The notes under the pieces are model-generated. The model saw only the letters and a list, made by a program, of their open reading frames with translations. It ran no database searches and was not told the origin of the DNA. From contig JAZQFS010000080.1 of the NCBI GenBank assembly GCA_045539625.1, positions 1-13,373 on the forward strand: a DNA stretch of 13,373 bases, given 5' to 3'. Positions 1 to 7,429 of the stretch are shown here, piece by piece. Origin of the DNA: UMGS1387 sp045539625 (lineage in GTDB: Bacteria; Bacillota; Clostridia; Oscillospirales; CAG-382). How positions within the stretch are numbered: the stretch's first letter is position 1; every line of letters starts with the position of its first letter. The position numbers and the translations under genes were made by a program.

Positions 1-52
1 CGTCCGCAGACGGCGAAACTCCTTATGCTTCATAAAGCGCAGGAAAGGTGAA

Positions 53-77
53 TTTTTCGTCCTAAAAGGACGAAAAA
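53..77. terminator. Perfect hairpin, possible bidirectional terminator
   Basis: An 11-base arm (53-63) and its exact complement (67-77) enclose a 3-base loop. The arms begin and end in runs of T and A (TTTTTCGTCCT / AGGACGAAAAA), so either strand can form a stem bordered by a U-tract. It lies just beyond a second hairpin at 80-104 in the direction of the minus-strand GH28-like gene, so the two probably act as tandem terminators. It could also end a plus-strand gene lying left of the window. Confidence 0.6.
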
Positions 78-104
78 GAGGAAAACCCTCGCCGGGGGTT
101 TTCC
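73..104 (-). terminator. Rho-independent terminator of the first GH28-like gene
   Basis: On the minus strand, GGAAAACCC (104-96) pairs with GGGTTTTCC (88-80) around a 7-base GC-rich loop, and the stem is followed by TCTTTTT. It sits about 70 bases past the stop codon at 171. A weaker hairpin with GAGGC/GCCTC arms at about 142-160 lies between them but has no T-run. No gene was recognised in 1-170. Confidence 0.7.
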
Positions 105-170
105 TAAAACGTGAGATAAAACATACTTTTTGGCAAGCTCAGAGGCCGATTTCTCAGCCTCAATTATTGA

Positions 171-1691
171 TTATTCGTCCCACTCAAGTCTTATGTTTGA
201 CGTAAACTTACCTTCAATAAACAAGCCGGGCTCAAATGCCTTCACAAGCTCGCCGTTATGGTAAAGGTTCTTAATAAGAATATTCTCCGCCTTATGCTCT
301 TCATCATAGCCCGCTGCCGCAAAAACAGGCTTCTGTCGTCCCCACAAGTGGATATTTTCAAAGGTAATATCACGGTTTTTACCTCTGCGGTTACCGCCTG
401 CCGAATATTCGGGGTGACACTCTACAAGCACATACATAAGCTTTGGCATATAATCGGGATACTTATTTTCATACACCTCATCATCGCTTTTCTGGATAAA
501 AGGACAGAAAATTTCATTATCGTACTCTACATTGATATTGCGGTAATATATATGGTGCACGTCTGCATAGTCAACATTATTACAGTCAAGAACGGCACTT
601 GTTACATGGATTATATCGCAGTTTTCAAAGAAAATATCGCATATTTCCTCAGCTCTTGTTTCAGCGCCGATTTCCAGACACTTACCCCAGTCATTCCATA
701 TTGTACAGCCCGAAACGTGAACGTTCTTGAACACATCGTACGCCTTACCGCCTCTGTACATAGCTTCATTAACCGCCTTTTCAACGTCACCTGCATAATA
801 GCAGTCAAAGCCCTTTACACATATGCTGTCGTCAAAGGTTCTGATAAAGCAGTTATTGATGTCAACATTTACGCAGTTATGCATATCTATTCCGTCACTG
901 TTGAAGCGCCAGTTACCTATAAGCTTTACGTTGGAAATATCAAGATTTTCACAGCCTATGGGACGGATATTATACACAAGGCTGTCACGCATGGTAATAC
1001 CTTCGATTTTTACATTTGTGCAGTATTCTATCTGAACGGTATGCTGACGCTTTGCGTTTTGTACCGCCATAGTATTGCCCTTTTCGTTGGCTTCAAAAAG
1101 AATATGCTCCTTATTATGGCTGTTATCAAGTATGCCTCTGCCGAGAATCCTAATATTATCCGCATCTATTGCCTTTACGCAGGTATACACCACCGCACCC
1201 TCATCAAGGAAAAGTGTCTGATTGCTTTTCAGCACAATTTGTCCCACCTCATGCTCGCCCTTACCGAAGTAGATAACATCGGGGCTGTCAAAGTCAACGT
1301 CCGAATAGTCGGGCATGGGATCAACAAAAACGTGAAGTGCATTATCCCTGCCGTAAGGCTCAACGGTAAAATACGCATTCTTGTTAACTGAAAACTTAAT
1401 TGTACCGTCTTCCACCACAGGTGTAACGCCAAGGCTTCTCGGTCTGATATCAACCTTTTCAAATGCTTTCTTGGGAGTTATTTCAAAGAAAAGCTCCTCG
1501 TCGGAGGCAAGAGACAAAAAGTTTACAAGGTGTGACTGCTCAATTTGTCTCTGATGACCTGGCCAACGGCGGTTGAAGGGACGGCTTGAAACTCGTGCGG
1601 TATCAAGCTCCACCTCTTTTCCGTTGATTTTTACGGTATAATCCTCACATGTCTGCAGGGTTTTTGTAACAGGATATATTTTATAGCTCAT
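171..1691 (-). CDS. GH28-like right-handed beta-helix glycoside hydrolase (polygalacturonase-related)
   Basis: The product is 506 residues and is probably a cytoplasmic glycosidase. Residues 1 to about 120 form an N-terminal beta-rich domain with the block VSSRPFNRRWPGHQRQ (34-49). Residues ~140-490 carry repeated short strands and NxxI/NCxI turns typical of a right-handed parallel beta-helix. GH28 landmarks are the NSD triad at 264-266 (normally NTD) and the Asp pair at 287-288 (FDDS). The usual GHG motif is replaced by DWGKCLEIG (334-342), and no RIK motif was found, so the chemistry may differ from classical polygalacturonases. There is no signal peptide, so the substrate is probably an imported oligosaccharide. 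The start at 1691 was chosen because AAAGGTGA lies 7 bases upstream; the frame stays open to 1733 but that extension has no ribosome site. It is a paralogue of the gene at 9040-10422 and divergent from the AraC regulator, its likely controller. The exact substrate is unknown. Confidence 0.85.
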   Translation of the reverse strand: MSYKIYPVTKTLQTCEDYTVKINGKEVELDTARVSSRPFNRRWPGHQRQIEQSHLVNFLSLASDEELFFEITPKKAFEKVDIRPRSLGVTPVVEDGTIKFSVNKNAYFTVEPYGRDNALHVFVDPMPDYSDVDFDSPDVIYFGKGEHEVGQIVLKSNQTLFLDEGAVVYTCVKAIDADNIRILGRGILDNSHNKEHILFEANEKGNTMAVQNAKRQHTVQIEYCTNVKIEGITMRDSLVYNIRPIGCENLDISNVKLIGNWRFNSDGIDMHNCVNVDINNCFIRTFDDSICVKGFDCYYAGDVEKAVNEAMYRGGKAYDVFKNVHVSGCTIWNDWGKCLEIGAETRAEEICDIFFENCDIIHVTSAVLDCNNVDYADVHHIYYRNINVEYDNEIFCPFIQKSDDEVYENKYPDYMPKLMYVLVECHPEYSAGGNRRGKNRDITFENIHLWGRQKPVFAAAGYDEEHKAENILIKNLYHNGELVKAFEPGLFIEGKFTSNIRLEWDE

Positions 1692-1723
1692 TATATCGTC
1701 ACCTTTCATATTATACTGATTTA

Positions 1724-1752
1724 ATGATACCAAACTGCACCTACAATTTCAA
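1724..1752 (-). promoter_or_regulatory. Sigma-70-type promoter of the first GH28-like gene
   Basis: Read on the minus strand, TTGAAA (1752-1747) and TATCAT (1729-1724) are separated by exactly 17 bases. Transcription would start around 1717, giving a leader of roughly 25 bases that contains the AAAGGTGA ribosome site. The intergenic gap is shared with the AraC-family gene, so activator binding upstream of this promoter is plausible. Confidence 0.6.
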
Positions 1753-1806
1753 TGTAATGTTTTTAGATTTTTGGTAATATTTTCAGATAATTTTTGCGTC
1801 GGGCAA

Positions 1807-1835
1807 TTGACAAGCCCATCAACATATGTCATAAT
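1807..1835 (+). promoter_or_regulatory. Sigma-70-type promoter of the AraC-family gene
   Basis: A consensus TTGACA (1807-1812) is followed after 17 bases by CATAAT (1830-1835). The predicted start point, about 1841-1843, falls on or next to the ribosome site AAGGGGGTG (1841-1849). The leader would be only about 14 bases, which is unusually short. An unseen upstream promoter is the alternative. Confidence 0.55.
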
Positions 1836-1854
1836 AATTCAAGGGGGTGCAGAT

Positions 1855-2736
1855 ATGTACGGATACAGAATCAGCTTCAAGGGTATTCCAAGCACGGTTT
1901 TTGCCTGCGGTACGGTTGTTGACGATTACAGCTGGGAAAACCGCAATACCGAAAACTCTCTTGAAATAAGTGCGGCAAAAAGCGACGGCACCACCGTAAT
2001 TATTGACGGCAAAGAGATACATCTTGAAAAAGGCACTCACCTTTCATGCGTTCCCGGCAGCACAAAACGAAGTGCTTACTGTGAAAAGGGTATCAAAAAC
2101 GAGATTCTTTCCGTTTCCGTGTGCTTTGAAAAGCTGGATTACCATGCCTGCAATCTCACAAAACAGGACGCCAAGGACAATAGTGTGTACCTGCTGCCTG
2201 CCGTTCTTTTCGATGTGGCTGAGATTTCGTCCTTTGAAAAGCTATTAAACGAGTACATAAGCCACAGTGTGTCTGAAAAGCCGTCAAAAAAGGCTGCTTG
2301 CATTTCGGTATGGTTCAAGCTTCTTTCAGCCATTCACGAAAGTGTACGACGTCATCTTCTTGCATCAAAGCCTCAGGGTGAAAACTACTATGTTAAAAAG
2401 CTTGATTACATTATAGAAAACAGATACGCCGAAAATCTTTCCCTTTCGGAAATTGCCAAGGAGTTCGGCATTTCAATGAGCTATCTTTCAACCATTTACA
2501 AAGCATCTTCGGGGCAGACCTTTCGTGATGCTCTTTACTGTACCCGAATGAACAAGGCTAAAGAGCTTATACGTGAAACCAAGCTATCCTGTGAGGAAAT
2601 AGCAAAAAGTGTGGGGCTTTGCGACGAAACATATCTCAGAAAACGTTTCAAAGGCTTTTTCGGCGTCAGCATTTCAAGCTTTCGCAACATTGACAACGAG
2701 CTGACACTGTACCACGACAAGCCTGTGAGAAAATAA
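1855..2736 (+). CDS. AraC/XylS-family transcriptional regulator
   Basis: The product is 293 residues with the usual AraC-family layout. The N-terminal ~170 residues form a beta-rich region resembling a sugar-sensing cupin, though no single motif proves this. The C-terminal AraC DNA-binding domain spans ~180-280 with two helix-turn-helix units: LSLSEIAKEFGISMSYLSTI is the first, and SCEEIAKSVGLCDETYLRKR, followed by a Phe-rich segment, is the second. The start at 1855 was preferred because AAGGGGGTG lies 5 bases upstream; an open extension to 1771 has no ribosome site and would run through the promoter. It is divergent from the GH28-like gene, a common arrangement for carbohydrate-responsive activators. 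The inducer is unknown. Confidence 0.88.
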   Translation: MYGYRISFKGIPSTVFACGTVVDDYSWENRNTENSLEISAAKSDGTTVIIDGKEIHLEKGTHLSCVPGSTKRSAYCEKGIKNEILSVSVCFEKLDYHACNLTKQDAKDNSVYLLPAVLFDVAEISSFEKLLNEYISHSVSEKPSKKAACISVWFKLLSAIHESVRRHLLASKPQGENYYVKKLDYIIENRYAENLSLSEIAKEFGISMSYLSTIYKASSGQTFRDALYCTRMNKAKELIRETKLSCEEIAKSVGLCDETYLRKRFKGFFGVSISSFRNIDNELTLYHDKPVRK

Positions 2737-2758
2737 GTAATTTAAATATTAAGGAGCT

Positions 2759-2933
2759 GTTGAAAAAGTAGGGGTGGATGCCCACACCGACCCGGAAAAA
2801 CAAGATTGTTTGTATTACTTATATACTTAAGTGCCCAATATTTGTTTGTATTATTTCAAAATCGATTTATTTTACATAATCATACAGCATCCGGTCGATG
2901 TGGGCATCGACCCCTACGATATTTTTTACAACA
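2759..2933. repeat. MITE- or REP-like element with terminal inverted repeats
   Basis: The left arm at 2768-2795 begins GTAGGGGTGGATGCCCACAC. It is the near-exact reverse complement of the right arm at 2891-2917, which ends GTGGGCATCGACCCCTAC. The match extends outward more loosely (GTTGAAAAA on the left; TTTTTTACAAC on the right), giving an element of about 175 bases with an AT-rich 95-base core. The right arm holds its own perfect palindrome (GGTCGATG, TGGG, CATCGACC; 2893-2912). No transposase gene is present, so any movement would need a helper enzyme. It lies just after the AraC stop codon. Confidence 0.65.
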
Positions 2934-2954
2934 TAGGTTTATCGACAAATTGAA

Positions 2955-2986
2955 GGAGCTGTCTAAGTTAGACAGCTCCTGTTTTT
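2955..2986 (+). terminator. Rho-independent terminator, probably bidirectional
   Basis: The 25-base sequence 2955-2979 is a perfect palindrome around one central base (GGAGCTGTCTA, 3-base loop, TAGACAGCTCC). On the plus strand it is followed by TGTTTTTATT, which fits termination of the AraC transcript after the inverted-repeat element. On the minus strand it lies just past the stop codon of the small ORF at 2985-3146 and is followed by a weaker TTCAATTTGT, so it may also end transcription of the SLH-protein unit. Confidence 0.75.
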
Positions 2987-3146
2987 ATTCCTGTGTCACA
3001 AGCTCGCCATAGTCAAAGCCCGATTCATTTTCATAATCAAGTATTATCTGTGAAAGTGCACTTCGTGTTTCTTCATCAATATCTTCCTTTGAGAGAAGTG
3101 TCTGTGCCGTATCATACACGTTACCCGGCAGTATATCTCCTGTCAT
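2985..3146 (-). CDS. Small hypothetical ORF downstream of the SLH protein
   Basis: This ORF encodes 53 residues (start MTGDILPGNV, end YGELVTQE). It is acidic, with no signal peptide and no membrane segment, and was not recognised as any family. The middle (about residues 20-37) could form an amphipathic helix. Its start lies 14 bases beyond the SLH protein's stop, in a different frame, and there is no clear ribosome site. Its stop abuts the hairpin at 2955-2979. It could be a real small gene, a translationally coupled one, or the C-terminal remnant of a lost gene, as seen elsewhere in this window. Confidence is low. Confidence 0.35.
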   Translation of the reverse strand: MTGDILPGNVYDTAQTLLSKEDIDEETRSALSQIILDYENESGFDYGELVTQE

Positions 3147-3160
3147 AAAGTATATTACAC

Positions 3161-6100
3161 TTAGTTATTCACCTGCGTCCAGCTTTCGCTTCCGTCGGCA
3201 TTACGGTTATATTCGTGGCTGTTTGCCGCTTCCTGAATGGCTACGTAATACCACGAGAACTCATCGCTGTTATCGGAGAAGGTTATCATATCTTTATGAA
3301 GGTCGTCCTGAGTCTTTGGTGAACGCTGCAGAACTCTGTTTATCATTGTCACAGCTTCTGCACGTGTAATAAAGCTGTCAGGGCTGAACAGACCGCCTGC
3401 ATAGCCTTCAATCCAGCCTCGGGAAGCCGCTTTTAATATTTCCTGTTCTGCCCAATGTCCCGAAATGTCCGAAAATGTGTGGGTAACTTCGTATTCACCG
3501 TCATCAAATCTTGCACAGATTGCCGCAAACTCGGCTCTTGTGATAAAGTCAAGGGGAGCAAAGAGTGTATCTGTACGTCCCTGTACAATGCCGAGTCGTG
3601 CAAGCGTTGACAACTCTGTTACATACCACGCATCGGAGGCAACATCAGAAAAGCTGTTAGTCTGAGCCTTATTGTTCTGTCTTATTTCCTCTTTAAGAAG
3701 TCTGAAGAAAATTGCACTTACTTCGCTTCGGGTAATAAAGCTGTTAGGTCTTACGGTGCCGTCGGGATAACCGAAGATATAAGAATTATGCTTTTGTCCG
3801 TCAAGTGCCGAAGGAACCTTATCTTCGTCCTTAATTTCTTCTTGCTTTTGTATCCAGCCTGCATAAACCGCAGCATCGCCCTTGATTGTAAGCTGTGTTA
3901 CCTTTTCTGTAAAGGTTTGGTCGTTATACCAGCCGTCAAACACAAAGCCGTCCCTTTCGGGAACAAAGGTAAGCACTACGTTTCTGCCGTAATTATAGCT
4001 TTCCTCGTGCTTTTCGCCGTCAACTTCAAGAACATAGGTAAGTGTATACTTTGTCACACTTCCTCCTCCGCCACCGCCGCCGCTTCTCTTTGTCCACTTA
4101 GCATAAAGTGTGATGTCGGCAGTTACGGGTGTATCAAAATCGTACTTATTATCAAGTTCCGCTTCGGTATACCAGCCCTTGAAGGTATAACCGTTCTTTT
4201 TGGGATTGGTTGGTTTTCTTACGGTACTTCCGTCTTCACATTCTACGCTGTCAACAGCACTTCCGCCGTTTGTTACAAAGGTCACGGTATGCTTTTCATT
4301 GCCCGACCAATTTGCATAAAGTGTTTCGGTGCAGCCGCCGTTACCGTTATCGTTTACAAAGACATATTCATTATCCGCAAAATAAGTAACGCCGCTTCCG
4401 TCAGCCTTGGTGTTCCAGCCGTCAAAGGTATAATTATCACGTGCAGGTTCTTCCCCGGGGATTGCAATTCTGTCACCGCCTGTATATTTTGAAACAGGTC
4501 CGTCCTCTCCGCCGTTGGCATTGAAATTAAGGGTATTTGCGGCGTGGAGAATTTTTACTGTCTGTGCCTTTTCGGTATAAGCTGTATTTTCCGTAACAGC
4601 TATTGCAGTACCTTCTTTAAGAGCTGCTGTTACTTTTACTGTGTACTCACCGCTGTCGGATACGTTACCGTCAAGGGTAAGAACATTTTCTGTTTCACCG
4701 TCAATTATATCGCCGTTCTTGAACCATTCATAGGTATAGTCAAGTATATCGTCGTTTCTGTTATTTACCGTTACCGTGAGAACTCTCGTGGAGTTTTCGG
4801 GAACATAATACTGATAGCTGTCTGAAAGAGCACCGGGCACGGTAAGTGTTATTTTTACGTTGGGAGAGAGCACCTTTCTCTTTACAAAAAGCTTATGGTC
4901 CTGCGACAGCTCCACAACCGTATTCGCCTTAATATTTGTATCGGAAACACTTCCGTCGTCATTTACAAGATACCAGTTGCCGTCGCCGCCCGAAAGTCCC
5001 GCTACGGAGGAAGACGGAAGTCTGCCGTACTTTTCGCCCTTTGTGACGGAAATATCATCTATTGGCGCACCGCCGTTGGCATCAAAGCTTACCTTATAAG
5101 AGGAAACGTGAGCCAGTACAAACTTTGTTACGTCCCAAAAATCAATATCATCAATGCTGTCGGGATTTACGTCAGTGCCGTTTGAAGCTATTGCCGAGAG
5201 CACGTAGCTTGCCGCACCGTCAATTACAACACCACCCTGTGTGCTGTTGGGGTGGTCATTGAAACCTGCGGGATCGTCAAACACAGGCTTAAACAATGAT
5301 ACTGCAAGGTCCTTGCCTTCAAAGTCAACGCTTGATGTGCTGTCAATATTCAGCTTGTAGCCGTGATATGAAGTATTGCCGCCGTCTTCTTCTTTAGAGT
5401 ATAAGGAAAGACTTACGCCGCAGCTTTCCGAGTCATCGGAAGTTTCCGTACCTTTTGCCGTAACTGAGGCAGTATCCTTAACATAAAAGTCTTTCCATAC
5501 AGATATACCTGCCGAGCCGCTAAAGTTTCCCTTACCGCCTGTTGCCGTAACAACGCTTGTGCCCGATGCCCAAAAGCTGCCGTAAAGCTGTATACCGTAT
5601 GAGCCGCTTGTGGGTGACTCGCCGCCTGTTGCATTTACTACAGCATCGCCTACGATTACAACATTTTTTGCAAAAATGCCGTTACTTGAGCCGCCTACCG
5701 TGATGTTACCGCCAACAGCATTTACAACGCCGCCCTTTACATTTAAGGTATATCCTTCTGCATAAATACCGCCTGTATATGTGGGAGCATCGCCTGCAAA
5801 AGCGTTTATTGTTCCGCTTTCAACGGTGATATCACCCCGTGCAATAATACCGTAGCTTCCTTCATGGTATGAGGTAGCATTGCCTGCATTTATTGTTAAA
5901 ACATTTTCTTCATCGTTGTCGGTTTTTCCTTTAAGGATAAGATGAGTACCATCCGAATAAATGCCCGCAATCTGGTATTCGGCGGAATCTGCCACATTTA
6001 TTGTATTATTGCCTTCAAATTCAATTGTAAATTCATCAACATCGGAAACCGAAATACCTGTAGCGTAGGTATATCCCGAAATGTATGTGCCTGTAATGCT

Positions 6101-6382
6101 TGAATTCTTCAGCTTAAGTGTTTTGCCGTCAACATCAAGGCTGACAGAGCCGTCGCCCAGAATATCGTTTGCATTTTCATAAGTTGCAAACACATCGCCG
6201 ACAATTACGGTATAGGGCATTTCTTCCGAAAGCGACGCTTGATAGCCCTCCCAAGTGTATACCTCTTCACCTGCTCTGTCAGGGACAAATGCAGGAACAG
6301 GTACGGCAACACCCGACAAAGGCAGAGCCGAAGCAATCATAACAAGTGAAAGAACAAGTGCCAATATTTTTCTCGTTTTCAT
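3161..6382 (-). CDS. Secreted S-layer-anchored multidomain protein (beta-helix, Ig-like, InlB B-repeats, SLH)
   Basis: The product is 1073 residues, exported and held on the cell wall. Residues 1 to ~30 are a signal peptide (Lys/Arg start, hydrophobic core, AVA-type end). Residues ~40-420 are repetitive Gly/Asn/Val strands (GGIYAEGYTLNVKGG and similar), consistent with a beta-helix or pectate-lyase-like fold; no catalytic motif was seen. At ~427 there is a short FDANGGAP repeat, then an Ig-like domain (~510-600) with EWFKNG and DSGEYTVKV. InlB B-repeats (Flg_new type) follow at ~617-690 and ~697-765, each with a F-NGG start and a GW ending in L-YA-W. A six-glycine linker (~767) and a related repeat (~775-845) come next. 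Three SLH domains lie at ~860-900, 911-960 and 969-1020, each with an ITR(S/A)E motif; these normally bind pyruvylated wall polysaccharide. The start at 6382 is set by GGAGG 8 bases upstream. It is probably an adhesin or carbohydrate-binding surface protein; an enzyme is possible. Confidence 0.88.
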   Translation of the reverse strand: MKTRKILALVLSLVMIASALPLSGVAVPVPAFVPDRAGEEVYTWEGYQASLSEEMPYTVIVGDVFATYENANDILGDGSVSLDVDGKTLKLKNSSITGTYISGYTYATGISVSDVDEFTIEFEGNNTINVADSAEYQIAGIYSDGTHLILKGKTDNDEENVLTINAGNATSYHEGSYGIIARGDITVESGTINAFAGDAPTYTGGIYAEGYTLNVKGGVVNAVGGNITVGGSSNGIFAKNVVIVGDAVVNATGGESPTSGSYGIQLYGSFWASGTSVVTATGGKGNFSGSAGISVWKDFYVKDTASVTAKGTETSDDSESCGVSLSLYSKEEDGGNTSYHGYKLNIDSTSSVDFEGKDLAVSLFKPVFDDPAGFNDHPNSTQGGVVIDGAASYVLSAIASNGTDVNPDSIDDIDFWDVTKFVLAHVSSYKVSFDANGGAPIDDISVTKGEKYGRLPSSSVAGLSGGDGNWYLVNDDGSVSDTNIKANTVVELSQDHKLFVKRKVLSPNVKITLTVPGALSDSYQYYVPENSTRVLTVTVNNRNDDILDYTYEWFKNGDIIDGETENVLTLDGNVSDSGEYTVKVTAALKEGTAIAVTENTAYTEKAQTVKILHAANTLNFNANGGEDGPVSKYTGGDRIAIPGEEPARDNYTFDGWNTKADGSGVTYFADNEYVFVNDNGNGGCTETLYANWSGNEKHTVTFVTNGGSAVDSVECEDGSTVRKPTNPKKNGYTFKGWYTEAELDNKYDFDTPVTADITLYAKWTKRSGGGGGGGSVTKYTLTYVLEVDGEKHEESYNYGRNVVLTFVPERDGFVFDGWYNDQTFTEKVTQLTIKGDAAVYAGWIQKQEEIKDEDKVPSALDGQKHNSYIFGYPDGTVRPNSFITRSEVSAIFFRLLKEEIRQNNKAQTNSFSDVASDAWYVTELSTLARLGIVQGRTDTLFAPLDFITRAEFAAICARFDDGEYEVTHTFSDISGHWAEQEILKAASRGWIEGYAGGLFSPDSFITRAEAVTMINRVLQRSPKTQDDLHKDMITFSDNSDEFSWYYVAIQEAANSHEYNRNADGSESWTQVNN

Positions 6383-6444
6383 ACTAAATACCTCCGAAAA
6401 CATTATATGTCAGTTAATGAAAAACAGTATTTTTTGTTTTTTTC

Positions 6445-6453
6445 AGTATATCA
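6445..6453 (-). promoter_or_regulatory. Extended -10 promoter candidate for the SLH protein gene
   Basis: On the minus strand, TGATATACT (6453-6445) matches the extended -10 form TGnTATAAT. No good -35 box is present at 16-18 bases, which extended -10 promoters can tolerate. The leader would be about 55 bases. The rest of 6404-6563 is AT-rich with no recognised gene. Confidence 0.4.
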
Positions 6454-6563
6454 TAATTTTTTCCAAAAAACGGGTTTGCGTAAATTCTGCCGTTTTTGCG
6501 CAAATTTAACCGCAAAACGATAAAATTTTATGCGGCGTCAGCTATTTCTTATCCCTTTCAGGC

Positions 6564-6603
6564 AAAAAAAGCACCCCTTCGGACTTATCACAATCCGAAA
6601 GGG
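6564..6603 (-). terminator. Rho-independent terminator after the rpiB remnant
   Basis: On the minus strand, CCCTTTCGGA pairs with TCCGAAGGGG, one pair being a G-U wobble, around a 10-base loop. TGCTTTTTTTGCC follows. It lies about 40 bases past the stop at 6642 and separates that unit from the SLH protein gene. Confidence 0.85.
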
Positions 6604-6641
6604 AGCTCCCAAATCGTTCCTTAACTTTTTATTTCTCCACG

Positions 6642-7004
6642 TTAAACGCCTGTATTTTCAAACTGTGTAATTCTTGCAACCTTATCCTTTGAACGGCTTT
6701 CGGGATCAAAGGTAACGGAAAGGTATTCCTTGATTATGCTCTTTGCAAGCTCAATTCCCACAACCTGTGAGCCCATTGTTATAATGTTGGCATTATTTGA
6801 AAGCTGTGCTCTCTGCGCCTGATATACATCGTGAACGCATGCCGCATATGCGCCCTTTACTTTGTTTGCTGCAATGGATACGCCTATGCCTGTTCCGCAA
6901 AGCAAAATACCTCTGTCATACTCCTTATTTACCACCTTTTTTGCAACCTCAAAGGCAACATTTGCATAGATTGTATCGTCTGAGCCAAGGTCATAAACCT
7001 CATG
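6642..7004 (-). pseudogene. rpiB: Ribose-5-phosphate isomerase B / LacAB-family isomerase, 5'-truncated
   Basis: The reading frame starts HEVYDLGSDD just after an in-frame TGA (7005-7007) and runs about 120 residues to a TAA stop. The RpiB/LacA/LacB core is clear: RGILLCGTGIGVSIAANK carries the catalytic Cys, and it is followed by CVHDVYQAQRAQLSNNANII with the family His and the Asn-rich substrate loop. RpiB is normally about 145-150 residues. Missing here is the N-terminal strand with the (G/C)(A/N/C)DH substrate-binding motif, so the product is unlikely to be active. A GTG codon at 6935 could restart translation but would lose still more. The upstream frame is a G1P dehydrogenase N-terminus in the same phase, so this is a fusion junction followed by a stop. 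Confidence 0.8.
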
Positions 7005-7328
7005 TCACAGACTTTTTGTATACTCCATAAGTGTCTTTTCGTCGGGAATGAGAATATCCTTGCCGCAGTCAAACAAAAGCTCTTTTACGTTGAAGCCGTC
7101 ATTCTTAAGCAGCTCAACCACCTTTTTCCCTGCAACTTTATATGTATTATTATCAAAAACCACAGGTATTTTGCCGTCCTTAAAAGGCAGTGCCACTTTA
7201 CAGATGTCCGATATTACGTCCTTACCGATACTCATGGCACTCATACTGAATTGATGCGTCCTTCCGCAGGAACATTCAAATTCCAGCTTTGGCATTTGGT
7301 TTATGCCTACATTAAGTATTTCGTTCAA
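7005..7328 (-). pseudogene. sn-Glycerol-1-phosphate dehydrogenase (AraM/EgsA-like), N-terminal fragment
   Basis: About 107 residues remain from a likely TTG start at 7328, which has AAAGGAG about 10 bases upstream; the frame is open to an ATG at 7382, where the ribosome site is weaker. The motif FECSCGRTHQF followed by SIGKDVI and, later, VFDNNTYKVAGKKVVELL and ILIPDEKTL matches the N-terminal part of the NAD-dependent, iron-ADH-fold glycerol-1-phosphate dehydrogenases. This family is about 390-430 residues. The fragment lacks the NAD-binding GGG region and the metal-binding His/Asp residues, so it cannot be active. In Bacillus the relative araM sits in an arabinose operon. It ends in TGA, directly followed in the same frame by RpiB sequence. 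Confidence 0.72.
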
Positions 7329-7429
7329 AGCTTTTTCTCTCCTTTTGCTGATTTTCCTTTTCGTCTCCTGTGCATTATACACTCTTTATGTGTGAAAATC
7401 TAGAGTGTTTTATGTTAAGAGTTGAGTTT

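Noticed and set aside
258..1391. Long plus-strand open frame (377 codons) opposite the first GH28-like gene
   Set aside because: It lies entirely antisense to a well-supported gene with family motifs, has no ribosome site and no recognisable domain. It is a by-product of codon bias on the other strand.
2751..2962. AAGGAGCTGT copies at 2751 and 2953 as a target-site duplication
   Set aside because: The right copy is about 19 bases beyond the end of the inverted arm and is part of the terminator hairpin, so the pair does not bound the element exactly.
2806..3012. A 68-codon plus-strand frame across the inverted-repeat element and terminator
   Set aside because: It runs through the right arm of the repeat and the perfect terminator palindrome, has no ribosome site and has an implausible composition.
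7005..7007. TGA recoded as glycine (as in some candidate-phylum bacteria) or read through
   Set aside because: TGA ends several other genes here at natural C-termini (GH172, dehydratase, SDR, second GH28-like), both joined fragments are truncated anyway, and the gene set is clostridial. A single mutated codon is simpler.
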